DNA from: Bubalus kerabau
Lineage: Eukaryota; Chordata; Mammalia; Artiodactyla; Bovidae
Length of the DNA stretch: 64,000 nucleotides
NCBI RefSeq assembly: GCF_029407905.1
Contig: NC_073629.1
Location: forward strand, 52,684,801 to 52,748,800
Direction of reading: 5' to 3'
The notes beneath the pieces are model-generated. The model searched no databases and was not told the DNA's origin. It saw nothing but the letters and a program-made list of their open reading frames with translations. This document shows, in pieces, positions 1-12,049 of this stretch (position 1 is the first letter of the stretch; each line of letters starts with the position of its first letter). Made by a program: the position numbers and the translations under genes.

Positions 1-1324
1 TCCTTGTAAGGAGATTCAACTAATCTCCTTATGAGGGATTGTGTAGTTCATGGGTGTATAAGTGGACCCTCGCAGTACAAACCTGTATTGTTCAAGGGTA
101 TATACACAATTTTATCTACTCTGCTTTTTGTGCTTATTATATTTGGGAGATCACTCCATAGTGGAATATGGAGATATTTCAAATTCTTTTCTCTTTTTAG
201 GCTGTTTGAATTTACTCAATCAGTCCCTTAATGATGGATATTTGAGTTGTTTTATCTTTGTTGGTAAAAATAATAGCTTTTTACTCCTTCTCTCTTCCTT
301 CCTCCCTCCCTTTTCTTTCTCTCTATATTTTCAACAGTTTATCTTTGGAATAGGCTCCTAAAAATGGAATTTCTGAATATAGAGTAGTTAAGAAAAAAGT
401 TTTTAACAATCTCAAACTCTTAAAAAAAATTCAAATAGAGTATGAAGAACATTTATTTCCTGCACCATTTGAGAGTAAGTTGCTGGCATGATGCCCTATC
501 ACTACTGAATATTTTAGTGTGTATTTCCTATAAACAAAAGGGTTTGCCTCCATAACCACAGTACAACTATCAAAATCATGAAGTTAACATTGGTCCAATA
601 CTCCTATCTCATCCTTGGATTCCATTCAAGCTTTGCCAATAATCATCTTTAAAGCAAACGGATTCAGTCCAGAATCATGTGTGATATGTTGGTGTAACAT
701 TTCTCTAGTCTCTCGTTTTGGAACTGTTCTTTCTTTCCTAAGCTTTTATGACTTCAATATGTTTGATGATAACAAGTCAGTTTTGTTGTGTGTTTTTCAG
801 TTTGGGTTCATAGTACTATTAGCTTTTTTTTTTTTAATGTGTTAATGTTGATCATGTTTTCCTTAATTGGTGTCAGGACCTTGGGGGAGAGGGTGAAGCA
901 GGAGGAAGGGAAAGAAATATCTCTAGAAGAGAGGGGGCCCATCCCCCTCTGCAAATGTGTTTATCTCACTGTACACAAAGGATCAGGGCCTTTTTTTTAT
1001 GGAGGGTGCGGGTAGGGGAGAGGAAGCCAATTCCCCAGGAAGCTCTGCCAGATAAGAAATCTGTCTCTGTAAACTCATCTGCTTCTGTGTTTTTGTGTGT
1101 TCCTCCTTAGCTTCCTCCTTAGTTCCAGTAAAATGATTTGTAGAGGAGAAAATCCCAACTTTGTTTCAGCTGAGCTAAGGGAAAAGGAATCGGTCAGGAG
1201 AGTTGGTCAAGAAAGAGCGGGCTGCTGGGCACCGTGTATGCTCAGTCTGCCTTTCTTAGGAGTCAGACTTGGAAAATGGCCCTTCCATAAAGATGAAAAG
1301 AAATCCCGTGTGAAATGCGGCTGT
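1..1324. other. Unassigned intergenic DNA
   Basis: AT-rich sequence with pyrimidine runs (about 285-320). Only short chance ORFs; no repeat family or gene recognised. Confidence 0.6.
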
Positions 1325-1705
1325 ATGAGATTGGAATTGACATAATTGACATATATACACTATGTAGGAGATGCGGGTTCGATCTTCTGGAGAAGGAAAT
1401 GGCAACCCACTCTAGTATTCTTGCCTGAGAAATTCCATAGACAGAGGAGGCTGGTGGCCCACTGTCCATGGGGTCACATAGAGCTGGACACAACTTAGCC
1501 ACTAAACAATAACAACAGCAACAATGTATAAACTAGGTAACTAATGAAAACCTACTTACAGCACAGGGAACTCCACTCAATGCTCTGCGGTGACCTAAAT
1601 GGGAAGGAAATCCAAAAAAGAGGTATATCTATGGCTGATTCACTTTGCTGGACAGCAGAAAATAACATTGTAAAGCAACTATACTCCAATTAAAAAAAAA
1701 TTTTT
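1325..1705 (+). mobile_element. L1 3' end, split by a SINE
   Basis: The text from about 1517 (cctacttacagcacaggg, then attcactttgctggacagca) is the L1 3' UTR end with an A-rich tail near 1690. Its upstream part (catatatacactatg) resumes before 1369, so a Bov-tA copy lies inside it. Confidence 0.75.
1369..1525 (+). mobile_element. Bov-tA SINE nested in L1
   Basis: Diagnostic blocks ggagaaggaaatggcaaccc and the ending ctggacacaacttagccac. The tRNA-like head is mostly missing. Confidence 0.85.
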
Positions 1706-2184
1706 TTTTAAGGTAGCTAGCTACATGTAGCAAGCACTTGATGGGTAGCTACTATGCAGACAGTTAGGAGCTCCTCCTTTCTGTCATGAGCTCTGCTCAT
1801 ACACCTGCTGTAGGCCCTAACACCCTAGCAAAACTGTCTTTTTTACAGGACTGGGGGTGCCTGCTGGATGGAGGCCTGAACTCTTTTCAGAGTTCAGCAA
1901 GGGGAGTAGCATCACATACATCTCTTGAAGCTACTTAACTCATTAGTATCCACACTGAGGAGGGCTTGAGTCCCACAGCAGGAATCTTCTCCAGAAAGAA
2001 GCTGGGTATGAGAGACTTATTAATAAGGGCACACATTAATATGGGGGGGGGGAGGGAAATGAGAACAGGGGTGTATTCACAAGAAGGACCTGGGGATCAT
2101 CTACCTGATGATCCTTTTAGGTCCATCAGCCAGAGTAATTTCATTGAAACTGAACTTGAGGAGAGAAGGAAGAGAAGGGAAAAC

Positions 2185-2305
2185 AGGAAGTTAAAGAGTG
2201 TGTGATTCCACTGTTGTGGGGGGCAGAGGGGGGCGGGTTCCATCTCTGCTCCAGGAACTAGGATCCTGCATGCCACATGGTGGCAAAAATAATAATAATA
2301 AACAC
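2185..2305 (+). mobile_element. Short tRNA-derived SINE fragment (CHR-like)
   Basis: Degenerate copy of the ggttcgatccctgg...ctaagatcccacatgcc consensus with an AAT-repeat tail. Confidence 0.5.
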
Positions 2306-3663
2306 ATAAAATAATCTTGAAACACATCAGAAACAACTCAATTTTTAAAAAGTGTGTGATTAGTTCCTTTTCAAATCCAAGATGCAGAAGGCTTCAGAGG
2401 GGCCCAGTTTAACCAGTGTTCCCAGAAGCCCACACAGCCCAAATTCAGCCAGGCTCAGCCCTGGGACTCTCAATCCTGAGCCCACCTGAGAGTTTAGTAA
2501 GGCAGGGAGCAATTCATATTAAATGAATTTGTAAAGCCACGTTTTCTTCTCAGGCCAAAAAAAAAAAAAAAGAAGGTAAGACTATACACTTTTAGTTGGA
2601 AACAAGTGTTTGCACTGTTTGCCAAAGATACAATAGATGCAAATTCCCCTAAGGAAGGATGGTGACAGTTTGAGGGATGGTGTCTATGCGTGTATTTAAT
2701 TGGGTAAAGTCCCTAAATAGAGTGAGTGCTTTTTTTTAACCTGATAAGAACTCCAATCCACTCAGGAAGGAAAAATCAAAGTATACCTTCAAACAATGTC
2801 TTTGAAATAACATCGAAGTCTTGTAAGTCAATATTTGCTTACAGGAATTCTATGTACATTCCAGACACTTCATATTTGGATCTTTTACAATTCCTTGTTT
2901 TTGATGGGCATCACTTGGACATCACCACTCATAAGAAGGTCCTTATTCCTCTACCCCCTCATCCCCATCCCTTCGACTTTTTTTTGGATGAAGCATTATT
3001 TTTTATCCTTCTAATGACTGGTATTTGGCTATAGCTGGAGCTCTCTTGATAAGAGGGGTTTTTGGCATTTAAAAAATTGTGTATCATTTTATGAATTGGG
3101 GAAAGACAGCACAATTTGACATTAGATAGAAAAGACTTTGTTAAAACACTTGGAATTTAAAAGCTCTGCTTGCCTTGTAATGAGTCCTTTGAAAGATAAT
3201 CTGTTTGGAGCCCTATGGGGTTTCTAAGGAAACATGCAGCTTTGAGGGGAAACATTCTCTCTCCCCCCTGGTCCCACAAGTGCACATTTCCCAACCTGAC
3301 ATTCTTGCTGGATCACTCTGCTTCCTGATTCAGTAATTAGATATTTTGGTGAAGAAAATTTTAAAGCATAATCATGCTGTAGTGGGAAGGTGGGATTTCT
3401 TTGGGGGCACGTTTTCCTCAAAAACCAGGCATTACATTTTGGCCTCTCACAAGATGCCCAGCCCATTACTATGAAAGAGCCTACAGTCTCTGCCCTTGGA
3501 GAGGTTACCATTCAGAAGGGAGGAGAGGCTGCCAGCCAAATAATTTACACGTGTGGTAATTGCAATAAACTTTTATTAGTGTTGTCAGAACATTTGACAC
3601 ATTTATTATATTAACTGAGCCCACTGCCTGGGGGACACAAAGGCAATTACTAAACTATATCAA
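2306..3663. other. Unassigned intergenic DNA
   Basis: No gene or repeat recognised. Contains an A14 run near 2560 and short open frames with no family resemblance. Confidence 0.55.
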
Positions 3664-3873
3664 GGCTTCCCTGGTGGCTCAAATGGTAAATAATCTGCCT
3701 GCAATGCAGGAGACCCGGGTTTGATCCCTGGGTCAGGAATATCCCCTGGAGAAGAAAATGGCACCTCACTCCTGTATTCTTGCCTGGAGAATCCCATGGA
3801 TAGAGGAGCCTAGTGGGCCACAGTCCATGGGGTCGCAGAGTCAGACACAACTGAGCAACTAACACATACACAC
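3664..3873 (+). mobile_element. Bov-tA SINE
   Basis: Complete layout: tRNA-Glu-like head (gcttccctggtggctcaaat), then the Bov-A unit ending cagacacaactgagcaacta. Confidence 0.92.
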
Positions 3874-4095
3874 ACTGTATCAAACCTGTGTTATATATTA
3901 CAATCACACCATTGCTCATTTTTAAAAATCTCACCAAAAGAGAAAAAATTACCGCCAATTATAATATAAATGCATCCTGATTTCAGAGATGCTAAAAAAT
4001 TGAAGAACTGCATCTTCAACAAGATGCAGTAATTCCATCCAGATTCACCTGGAATACAAGTAGGAAAATAATCACAAAGCAAGATAAGAAGTGAG

Positions 4096-4285
4096 CTTCC
4101 CAGGTGGCTCAGTGGATAAAGAATCTGCCTGCCAGTGCGGGAGATAAAGGAGACATGGGTTCAGTCCCTGGGGCAGGAAGATCCCCTGGAGGAGGGCATA
4201 GCAACCCACTCCAGTACTCTTGCCTGGAGAATCCCATGGACAGGCTACAGTCTACTGGGTGGCAAAGAGTTGAACATGACTGAAG
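4096..4285 (+). mobile_element. Bov-tA SINE
   Basis: Head gcttcccaggtggctcagtg, then the Bov-A unit with ctggagaatcccatggacag. The 3' end is diverged. Confidence 0.88.
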
Positions 4286-4692
4286 GTGAGAAGGCACAAG
4301 GTAAGAAGCACCATTAGGGAGGTCTGAGAAAGCACTAAGTTGGTCCAGAACCAGGAGCACTTGATGCTAAGAGATAAGGTAGGTAGGCTTTCCAGAGGAC
4401 GTGACATTTGAGCAAGGTCTTAACGAATGAATAAGGATTTGCATGTAGAGAAGACAGGACATTTTGGGCTGAGGAAATTGTATGCACAAAGGCAAAGAGG
4501 AAATGACAATCACATTCTGGGCTTCAGATATATGTCCCAACTTAAGGCTCCCAACACAATGTTAAGTTGTATTTCTTCTCTCTTACAGAGGACACAAACA
4601 CAGATTTAGTAATTTGTCCAAGGTCTCTCAGCTGGTAATCAAGAAATACTAACTACTGCTATTATTTCAGTCCAGTCATGCGGGCTATTGTT

Positions 4693-5166
4693 CTAAAGCT
4701 GTGCTATTCAATATGGTAGCCTCTAGCCATGTGTGACCATTGAGCCCCGTATAGTCACTTGAAATGTCAAAATGTGTCTATTTCAAGTTGCACGTGCTGT
4801 AAGAATAACTATACCCTGGATTTTAAAGACATAGTACCCAGGAGTGCCCTAGTGGTCTAATGGTTAGGATTCGGTGCTTTCACTGTCTTGGCCCTGCTTT
4901 AGTCCCTGGTCAGGGTACAGAGATGGCTCAAGCTGCATGACTTGACAAAAAATAAATAAATAAAGACTTAGCACCCCCCCCAAATGTAAGATATATCCAT
5001 AATCATTTTTAGATTAATCACAAGTTAAAAATGACAATATTTTGGATGTGCTTGATTAAATAAAATATGGTCTTAATTTTTTTTAACTTTTTTATAATCG
5101 AGAAAATATTTTAATTTTTATATAATTTTATTATAATCACATTATATTTATGTTGGCCAACAGTGT
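4693..5166 (-). mobile_element. hAT-type nonautonomous DNA transposon, probably MER33-like
   Basis: One end is gctgtgctattcaatatgg and the other ends in ggccaacagtg, which resemble inverted ends of a mammalian hAT MITE of about 330 bp. The family name is from memory of the consensus. The element is interrupted by a CHR-type SINE. Confidence 0.5.
4838..4972 (+). mobile_element. CHR-type tRNA SINE nested in DNA transposon
   Basis: Contains agtggtctaatggttaggat, the tRNA-like box A region, then a box B-like piece, and an (AAAT)n tail at about 4951-4966. Confidence 0.75.
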
Positions 5167-5690
5167 TCCAGGGTGGTCTGCTGAGAGGGGGAGGGGTGTG
5201 GGGAATTGTGTCCAGGGCAGAGGAATACAGATCTACTGCCCAGGCGTGCTGCTCCCTGCCAGGAATCCCTGTCTGCTGGCTTTGCCTCATGCATTGGCGC
5301 ATCGCTACTCAAGCAGTTTGCCCCGGGCTCCACATCTGCTGGTGACAGAGCTAGGTTGAAACTAGGCAGCCTAACACCCGAGCCTGCCTTTGAGTTCCAG
5401 AAACGTGAATGATTTAGGCGTAGGTGACAGTGGTGCAAGGGGGAGGCTCAGGGCCTTCATCGTTACCCGCTGCGGGAAACAGATACGCGTGTATTCCCAG
5501 AAGACCTCTGAGGAGTGAGTGGGATTTTGGGCACCAGTGACAAAGGCCTGGAGGAAAATAACTTCCATCCTGTACCAGGGTCCTGTGAGGGCCAGGCACT
5601 CCAGGTGCGATGTTGGAGGACGACCAGGGTCTGACCTATATTAGTGAGCTTCTGTCTGAAGTTTAAGTCCTGAACCAGGATCCAAGCCCC
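5167..5690. other. GC-richer unassigned block
   Basis: Higher GC than its flanks with overlapping short ORFs on both strands. None resembles a known family and no splice pattern is seen. Confidence 0.45.
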
Positions 5691-6170
5691 TCCATATCCT
5701 GACCCCTGTTTCATCATTGCTCTAGCATCTGCCCAACCCTCTACCTGCCATACATCCGGCTCCCTCTAGACCTCACACACTGCTGTGTGGCCTTGCCTTT
5801 TGTTAATACTTTCCCTCAGCTGATGGGCACTTTCCTGTCTTGCCCCAGAGGCCAACTCCTCCTTCAAGACCCAGCTCAAACATCACCTTTACTATAACCT
5901 CCCCTGACTTTGATGGAAAAGACCCTGAAGCTGGGAAAGATTGAGAGCAAAAGGAGAAGGGGGAGACAGAGGATGAGATGGCTGGATGGCATCACCAAGT
6001 CAGTGGACATGAATTTGAGCAAACTCTGGGAGATAGTGAAGGACAGGGAAGCCTGGTGTGCTGCAGCCCCTGAGACTGCAAAGAGCTGGACATGACTTAG
6101 CAACTGAACAGCAACAACCCCTGACTCACCTGGGATGAAAAGTATCATTATCACTCCTCTGTTCCATACT
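5691..6170 (+). mobile_element. L2 fragment interrupted by BovB
   Basis: The stretch with tccttcaagacccagctcaaa and catcacctttactataacct is the conserved L2 3' region. It is interrupted at 5910. Confidence 0.65.
5910..6117 (+). mobile_element. BovB LINE 3' end, 5'-truncated
   Basis: Encodes the end of BovB ORF2 (RRRGRQRMRWLDGITKSVDM) and ends ggacatgacttagcaactga. It is flanked by the 9-bp duplication CCCCTGACT at 5901-5909 and 6118-6126, so the insertion ends are clear. Confidence 0.9.
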
Positions 6171-8345
6171 GCAGCCGTTTGTCTATCTATCCATGGTGCC
6201 TGCTTGATGACATGCCCCACCTGGGCAATGGCAACATCCTACTACTGGTCCTGGCCGCCCCAGCAACGCCAGTGTGGGCACACACCAGATGCTCCATGTC
6301 TGCTTTGGAATGGAATCAAATTGAATCACATTTAACCAGCTGAAGGAGAATGGCAACAGCTCCTTCACAATGGAATTCCCCTTTGCAAATCCTTAGGAAG
6401 GCTAGAGGCTCCTGCTCTTTGCCTGCCTGTTAAAATGCAGGATTGAAAGAGAGAACAGGTAGCAGTTGTTATTGTTTAACTTCTGAAATGGTTGTTACAG
6501 AACCAAACTATGCAAGAAAAAACCCATGATAACTCACCCGTGTGACTCAGCAACGAGGCACATTCCAGGGGAAACAGTCAGTTTAGCTTACAGGCTTTTA
6601 ATCTGTGAAAAACTCAGTCCCTCTCCCTCACAGGGCTCTCATGTTCCGAGGTCTCAGTGTTCAGTCTGTGGGGGGCCCAGTCTGTGACACCAGAAGGCTT
6701 CTAGGCTTGATCCTTCTCTTGACTCGTTTGCTTCTCACAGCAGCTTCATGGAATGTAGAGTGTTTGGGGATATTTTCATTGGTCTGAAAGTTTGAGTTCG
6801 TAAATTAACAAGGTGTGACAACGTCTTCCACCTCCATGTGGTTTGATGTTTCCCTTTCAGACCCGCTACTGATGGTTATTGCGCTGTGGATTGTGCCTCT
6901 CGAGTCAGTACCTGCCTCCGGGACTGCAGACAGACGCTGACAGCTGCAATTAGGTGCCCAGTGATATCTTTAAGGTGGATGTAGGGCCTGGAGAACATGC
7001 CACAGGCCCAGAAAAGAAGCCGCATCCATGTCAGAATCAAGAGTTGTCATGCTACTGTATCTGTGAAGGAGTGGTCCTCCCACCAAAATAAAACTCCTAT
7101 TCTAAGAAGAAAAAATTTGACAAGCCCTGCCAAGCATAATACTATTCTACCCTGGGAGCCTGTCCCATCCATCAGCTGGATTTTGCATAAAAATTTCAAT
7201 TATTTTCTTATAATGTCCAGTGAAGATTCAGCACCTTGAAGCCAGACAACTTAACTAGACAATCTCTTGGTTTTCTTTCTGGTTGTAAATGGGTGTTGTA
7301 AACATAACAGTGTGTACAATTTAGAGAAGGAAGTCTGCCTTCTTCTCAAAGCAGGGAACTTGCCTATGCCATCAGTGTGTGAAGAGCCGTGCAGCGGAAG
7401 GATCTGCTGAGACTTAGCTTTTATGGTAGTGTCCCGTTCTTCTCCTCCTACTCTATCTCTTTCTTCTGCTTCTCCTTTCTACCAAGAAAGAAACCAGAAA
7501 GTCTGGGAGAGTGCCTGTCCTAAAGCACTGCAGTAGCTCGCTCTGAGGGCAATAGGGCCCCTTAGAGACCGTCGGCATGCCCAAACATAAGAAGTGATGG
7601 ATAATTTCCTACTTGCTGGAAATGAGGACATTTGTGTTTCAAGGGTTGAAAAGGAAAAGTTGCCAGACCTACAGTGACCTGGTCCCTGGAGATGGAAAGT
7701 TAATGGAAGTTTGGGGTCTGCAGAGTTGGACAGCCCGATAAAATCTGAGGTAGCCCTCTTGGGTGACTAGATCTTTGGGGAAAAGATCTCCTAAAGGACT
7801 GAAAATTAACACTAAGTGCTGCAATTCTGGGAACCTAAGCAAGGGACAGTCTCAGCTGGGCTAAGCGTTAGGTCTCAAAGTTCTCTTTCCCACACAGACC
7901 TTCAGCAGCCTTTGCAGAGCCCTGCATAATATTATCTGAAGGCGCACGTGGGGCATCTTCCACAGCCATGTGGCAGTGATCAGTAACATTTCTCCCACTG
8001 GCCTGCAGAAGTCAGACTGACCCCTATTTAATCCAAAAAGAGTCTTTGAGATTGTGGACAAGACATAGGGTTGGAGACAGCCCCATGACAGAGATGCTGG
8101 GCTTTCGCTAACCCCACAATCTATTAAACTGTGGGAACTTAAGCCACTTGTTTTGTGTGAAGAAACTAAATATGACAGTATTCGCCCCTGGATTTGTGAA
8201 GCAGTCCTACTGGTTATTATTGCATCCAGGATATGTGTGTCTATGGACAAATTGAAACCTGAGAAGTTTTCACCATCAGCCCCAAATTGAAAGCTTATGA
8301 AAGTGCTGACCCCAAGTTTCTGCCCTGATAATTCTGAGATTCACT
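6171..8345. other. Unassigned intergenic DNA
   Basis: About 2.2 kb without a recognised repeat or gene. A 129-codon minus-strand ORF at 7861-8250 shows no recognised domain. Confidence 0.5.
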
Positions 8346-8347
8346 GT

Positions 8348-8866
8348 CAGTTCAGTCAGTTCAGTCACTCAGTCATATCCAACTCTTTGCAACCCCAAGG
8401 ACTGCAGCATGCCAGGCTTCCCTGTCCATCACCAACTCCTGGAGCTTGCTCAAACTCATGTCCATCAAGTCAGTGATGCCATCCAACCATCTCATCCTCT
8501 GTCGTCCCCTTCTCCTCCTGCCTTCAATCTTTCCTAGCATCAGGGTCTTTTCCAATGAGTCAGTTCTTTGCATCAGGTGACCAAAGTATTGGAGCTTCAG
8601 CTTCAGCATCAGTCCTTCCAGTGAATATTCAGGACTGATTTCCTTTAGGATTGACTGGTTTGATCTTGCAGTCCAAGGGACTGCAATCTTGATTCCAGCT
8701 TGTACTTCCTCCAGCCTGGCATTTCACATGATGTACTCTGCATAGAAGTTGAATAAGTAGGGTGACAATAAACAGCCCTGATGTACTCCTTTCAAAGTTG
8801 GGAACCAGTCTGTTGTTCTACGTCCAGTTCTAACTGTTGCCTCTTGACCTGCATTCATTGAGTCAA
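8348..8866 (-). mobile_element. BovB LINE copy with internal deletion
   Basis: On the minus strand, 8866-8695 encodes the reverse-transcriptase stretch TDWFPTLKGVHQGCLLSPYL. It then jumps directly to the C-terminal stretch (SNQSILKEISPE-like) and LKLQYFGHLMQRTDSLEKTL. The several hundred bases normally between them are absent. Confidence 0.85.
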
Positions 8867-8999
8867 AAACAAACAGCAGAAGCCGCTCGATGTATATTTT
8901 GTGTTTATAATGAGAAGGGGAAATGATCACTCTTGGGGAAGGTGGTGCTAAAACAAAGCCACACAAGAGCCTAAACTTTGAGACAAGGTTTGCCCATAG

Positions 9000-9150
9000 T
9001 CATTCTGCAGTTAATAAACGTCCATAACACCTACTCTCTGCCATTCACTGTGCTAGCTACTTGAGAATAAAATGATATAGCAGATGTCATCCTTGCACTC
9101 TGATATAGAGATGGAGAAATACATTAGTGAAATCATTGCTCAAAAAAGTA
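9000..9150 (-). mobile_element. L2 3' end
   Basis: Reverse complement of the L2 tail: acctactctctgccattcac, then ctgtgctagctacttgagaa. Confidence 0.6.
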
Positions 9151-9937
9151 AATAGCTGTAGTTAGCACTAGGGGACTAATTATTTATTTTCAGTTTGATT
9201 AATTTTCAGCTAAGAGGATAGATGAGACTCTATGTATACAGCTCAAGATAGGAAAGAGTTAAGCCCTACATGAGGCCCTGCAGAGGCTGTCCTAGGGGAA
9301 AAGAGGGACCTATTCATCAGTCCTTGGGCAATGGGTTGGTTCTTCCTCTTCTGTCATTTCAGAGAATGTATGTTCCCTCCGGCATCCTTGCTGGCCCGGA
9401 AGGTCACTGCAGGCTCAGGGTGCCACAAACACAGGATTGTTCACTCTTTGGCTGGTGAACTGGGCTGGGGACCAAACTGGCCCACAAACTCAGGTTTTCC
9501 CATTTCATTTCAAGGGCAGCCAACTTAAAGACTGAAAAACGGGCTTATGGCAACACTAAGAGTAATGGTGAGCGGAGCCAAAGTCAATGCCATCACTAGA
9601 TCATGTGGCCTTCAGAATAATTTCCCAATCTTTGAAACAATTGCAGAGTGATTGCCAGAGGGTTTCAGAGGGGAGGAGAGCTGAAGTGACTTTGGCTAGT
9701 AAGGTTGTATGTCGAAATAATACAAAACAATAAAAAGAATTTCCTAGGAATACCCAATCTAGTCTACTTTTGAGCAGTGTGGTTTTAGTTTCTTCCTATA
9801 ATTCTTAGGCATATGGTGAATTAATATGGAATTTTCTACTCATTAGCTAATTAATTCAACATATATTCATTCTAGTCTACTCTTTTACTATTAATAGCTA
9901 TAAGACCTTAGGTTACAATCCTTTCTTTCTTCCATCT
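9151..9937. other. Unassigned intergenic DNA
   Basis: Two short overlapping plus-strand ORFs (9270-9528) without homology. Nothing else seen. Confidence 0.5.
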
Positions 9938-9946
9938 AACCAGTCA

Positions 9947-10647
9947 GTTCAGTTCAGTTCAGTCGCTCAGTCATGTCCAACTCTTTGGGACCCCATGAAT
10001 TGCAGCACGCCAGGCCTCCCTGTCCATCACCAACTCCCGGAGTTCACCCAAACTCACGTCCATCGAGTCGGTGATGCCATCCAGCCATCTCATCCTCTGT
10101 CGTCCCCTTCTCCTCCTGCCCCCAATCCCTCCCAGCATCAGAGTCTTTTCCAATGAGTCAACTCTTCGCATGAGGTGGCCAAAGTATTGGAGCTTCAGCT
10201 TTAGCATCATTCCTTCCAAAGAACACCCAGGACTGATCTCCTTTAGAATGGACTGGTTGGATCTCCTTGCAGACCAAGGGACTCTCAAGAGTCTTCTCCA
10301 ACACCACAGTTCAAAAACATCATTTCTTCGGCGTTCAGCTTTCTTCATAGTCCAACTCTCACATCCATACATGACCACTGGAAAAACCATAGCCTTGACT
10401 AGACGGACTTTTGTTGGCAAAGTAATGTCTCTGCTTTTGAATATGCTATCTAGGTTGGTCATAACTTTCCTTCCAAGGAGTAAGCGTCTTTTAATTTCAT
10501 GGCTGCAATCACCATCTGCAGTGATTTTGGAGCCCCCCAAAATAAAGTATGACACTGTTTCCACTGCTTAAAGCACAACATTCAGAAAACTAAGATCATG
10601 GCATCTGGTCCCATCACTTCATGGGAAATAGATGGGGAAACAGTGGA
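9947..10647 (-). mobile_element. BovB LINE 3' segment with inverted 5' end
   Basis: From 10566 down to 9947 the minus strand carries the BovB ORF2 C-terminus (KITADGDCSHEIKRRLLLGR through RAAIHGVPKSWT) and the GACTGAACTGAA-type tail. From 10567 to 10650 the preceding 84 bases of BovB lie in the opposite orientation. AACCAGTCA at 9938-9946 and 10648-10656 flanks the whole unit. Confidence 0.93.
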
Positions 10648-10656
10648 AACCAGTCA

Positions 10657-11182
10657 TTTATTTAGTGTCTAATGCAAGTAAGACTTTGTGCTATACCCAA
10701 AGAAGGAAACGTAAGCCAGAGTTCACTAAATCTCATGCCATTCATCTTTTTTCCAAGCACATGAGAAAACTACATTGGGAGGCCTTATCACACTGGGACC
10801 ACAAGACTGGATTGTAGCTAATAGAAAAGAGTAGAAATGATATATGTTACTCTCAAGCCTGGTTATAAAATTCATTGTGCAATTGTCCAGTTTCTTAATT
10901 TCCCTTCTGTGATGAATCTGGATGGCAGAAATAAGAGATAAAAGGAATATGGATCCCCAAGGCAACCCTTGGAGGAGAGCCACAGAAAGACTGCATGTGG
11001 TGTGGAATTTGGTATAATCTAGGCTCACTTTCCCTAACCAAAACACACTCTCTAAATGTATGGATGTTTAAGCTTAATACTGAAAGTAAAGAAAAAATTA
11101 TCTAGGCTAATTCAGGTAATGTGAACTGATATTTTTCCAGCTAGGGAAAAAAAAAAACTACATAAAAAAATAACCAGGTTGG
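10657..11182. other. Unassigned intergenic DNA
   Basis: No repeat or gene recognised; AT-rich. Confidence 0.5.
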
Positions 11183-11390
11183 GGCTTCCCTGATGGTCTA
11201 GTGGTTGAGAATCCACCTGCCAATGCAGAGAACGTGAGTTCGATCCCTGGTCAGGGAAGATTACACATGTAATAAAAAGCCTGCACACAGCAATGAAAGG
11301 GGCTGCCTCTCACCACAACTAGAGAAAGCTCATGTGCAGCAACAAATCCCAGTGCAGCAATAAACAAACAAATAAACCTTTTTTAAAAAG
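11183..11390 (+). mobile_element. CHR-type tRNA SINE
   Basis: Head ggcttccctgatggtctagt with the box B-like gttcgatccctgg, then the CHR body (cctctcaccacaactagaga) and an A/AAC-rich tail. Confidence 0.85.
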
Positions 11391-11515
11391 CAAGTTTACC
11401 ACACAAAGTCTTGAATGAACCCCAGGTGTTTACTTGAATAGCTGAGTACAGTGGTTACAGTCGTCAAAGTAGAGATTGTAGAAATTCCCTGAAAAATTCG
11501 GATTCACACTTTAGA

Positions 11516-11846
11516 AAGTTTTTATTTTGTTGCAGTAATTTATTTATGGCTGTGCTGAGTCTTCGTTGCTGTACAGGCTTTTCTCTAGTTGTGGTGAGTC
11601 AGGGCTACTCTTTGTTGCATTTCATGGGCTTCTCATTGCTTGGCTTCTCTTGTTGAAGAGCATGGGCTCTGGGGTGCACTGGCTTCAGTTAGTTGCTGCT
11701 CCCGGGCTCTAGAGCACAGGCTCAATAGTTGTGGTGCATGGGCTTAGTTGCTCCTTGGCATGTGGGAATTTTCCTGGATCAGAGGAAGCAGTGTCTCTTG
11801 CATTGGTAGGCAAATTCTTTACAACTGAACCACCTGGGAAGCCCTA
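11516..11846 (-). mobile_element. CHR-type tRNA SINE, full length
   Basis: Reverse complement of the 11183-11390 type but longer. It ends accacctgggaagccct (the head) and begins with a T-rich tail. With the preceding copy it forms a diverged inverted pair. Confidence 0.85.
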
Positions 11847-12049
11847 GAAAGTTGTAACAAGACTGGAGGAGGTAATAGGTTAGTTGAAGGAATCACTTTC
11901 TTAGCATAGAAGTAGAACATCCATTTCTTGACTATTTGGAGTTCATAGTTTAAGTGGCAGAATAGAGGAGATGAACCTAGAGCCTTGGATTTAGATTCCA
12001 CCCCTGCCCCGGCCTTCCAGACAGGTTCTTCTTGTCATTTAATTCTTCA

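Noticed and set aside
3664..3740. tRNA gene-like head with box A and B similarity
   Set aside because: It is the tRNA-derived head of a Bov-tA SINE, and the same holds for the other SINE heads. No intact tRNA cloverleaf was seen.
7861..8250. 129-codon minus-strand ORF
   Set aside because: No family resemblance and no flanking gene signals.
10071..10571. 166-codon plus-strand ORF
   Set aside because: It is the antisense shadow of the BovB ORF2 fragment. The same applies to the plus ORF at 28070-28666.
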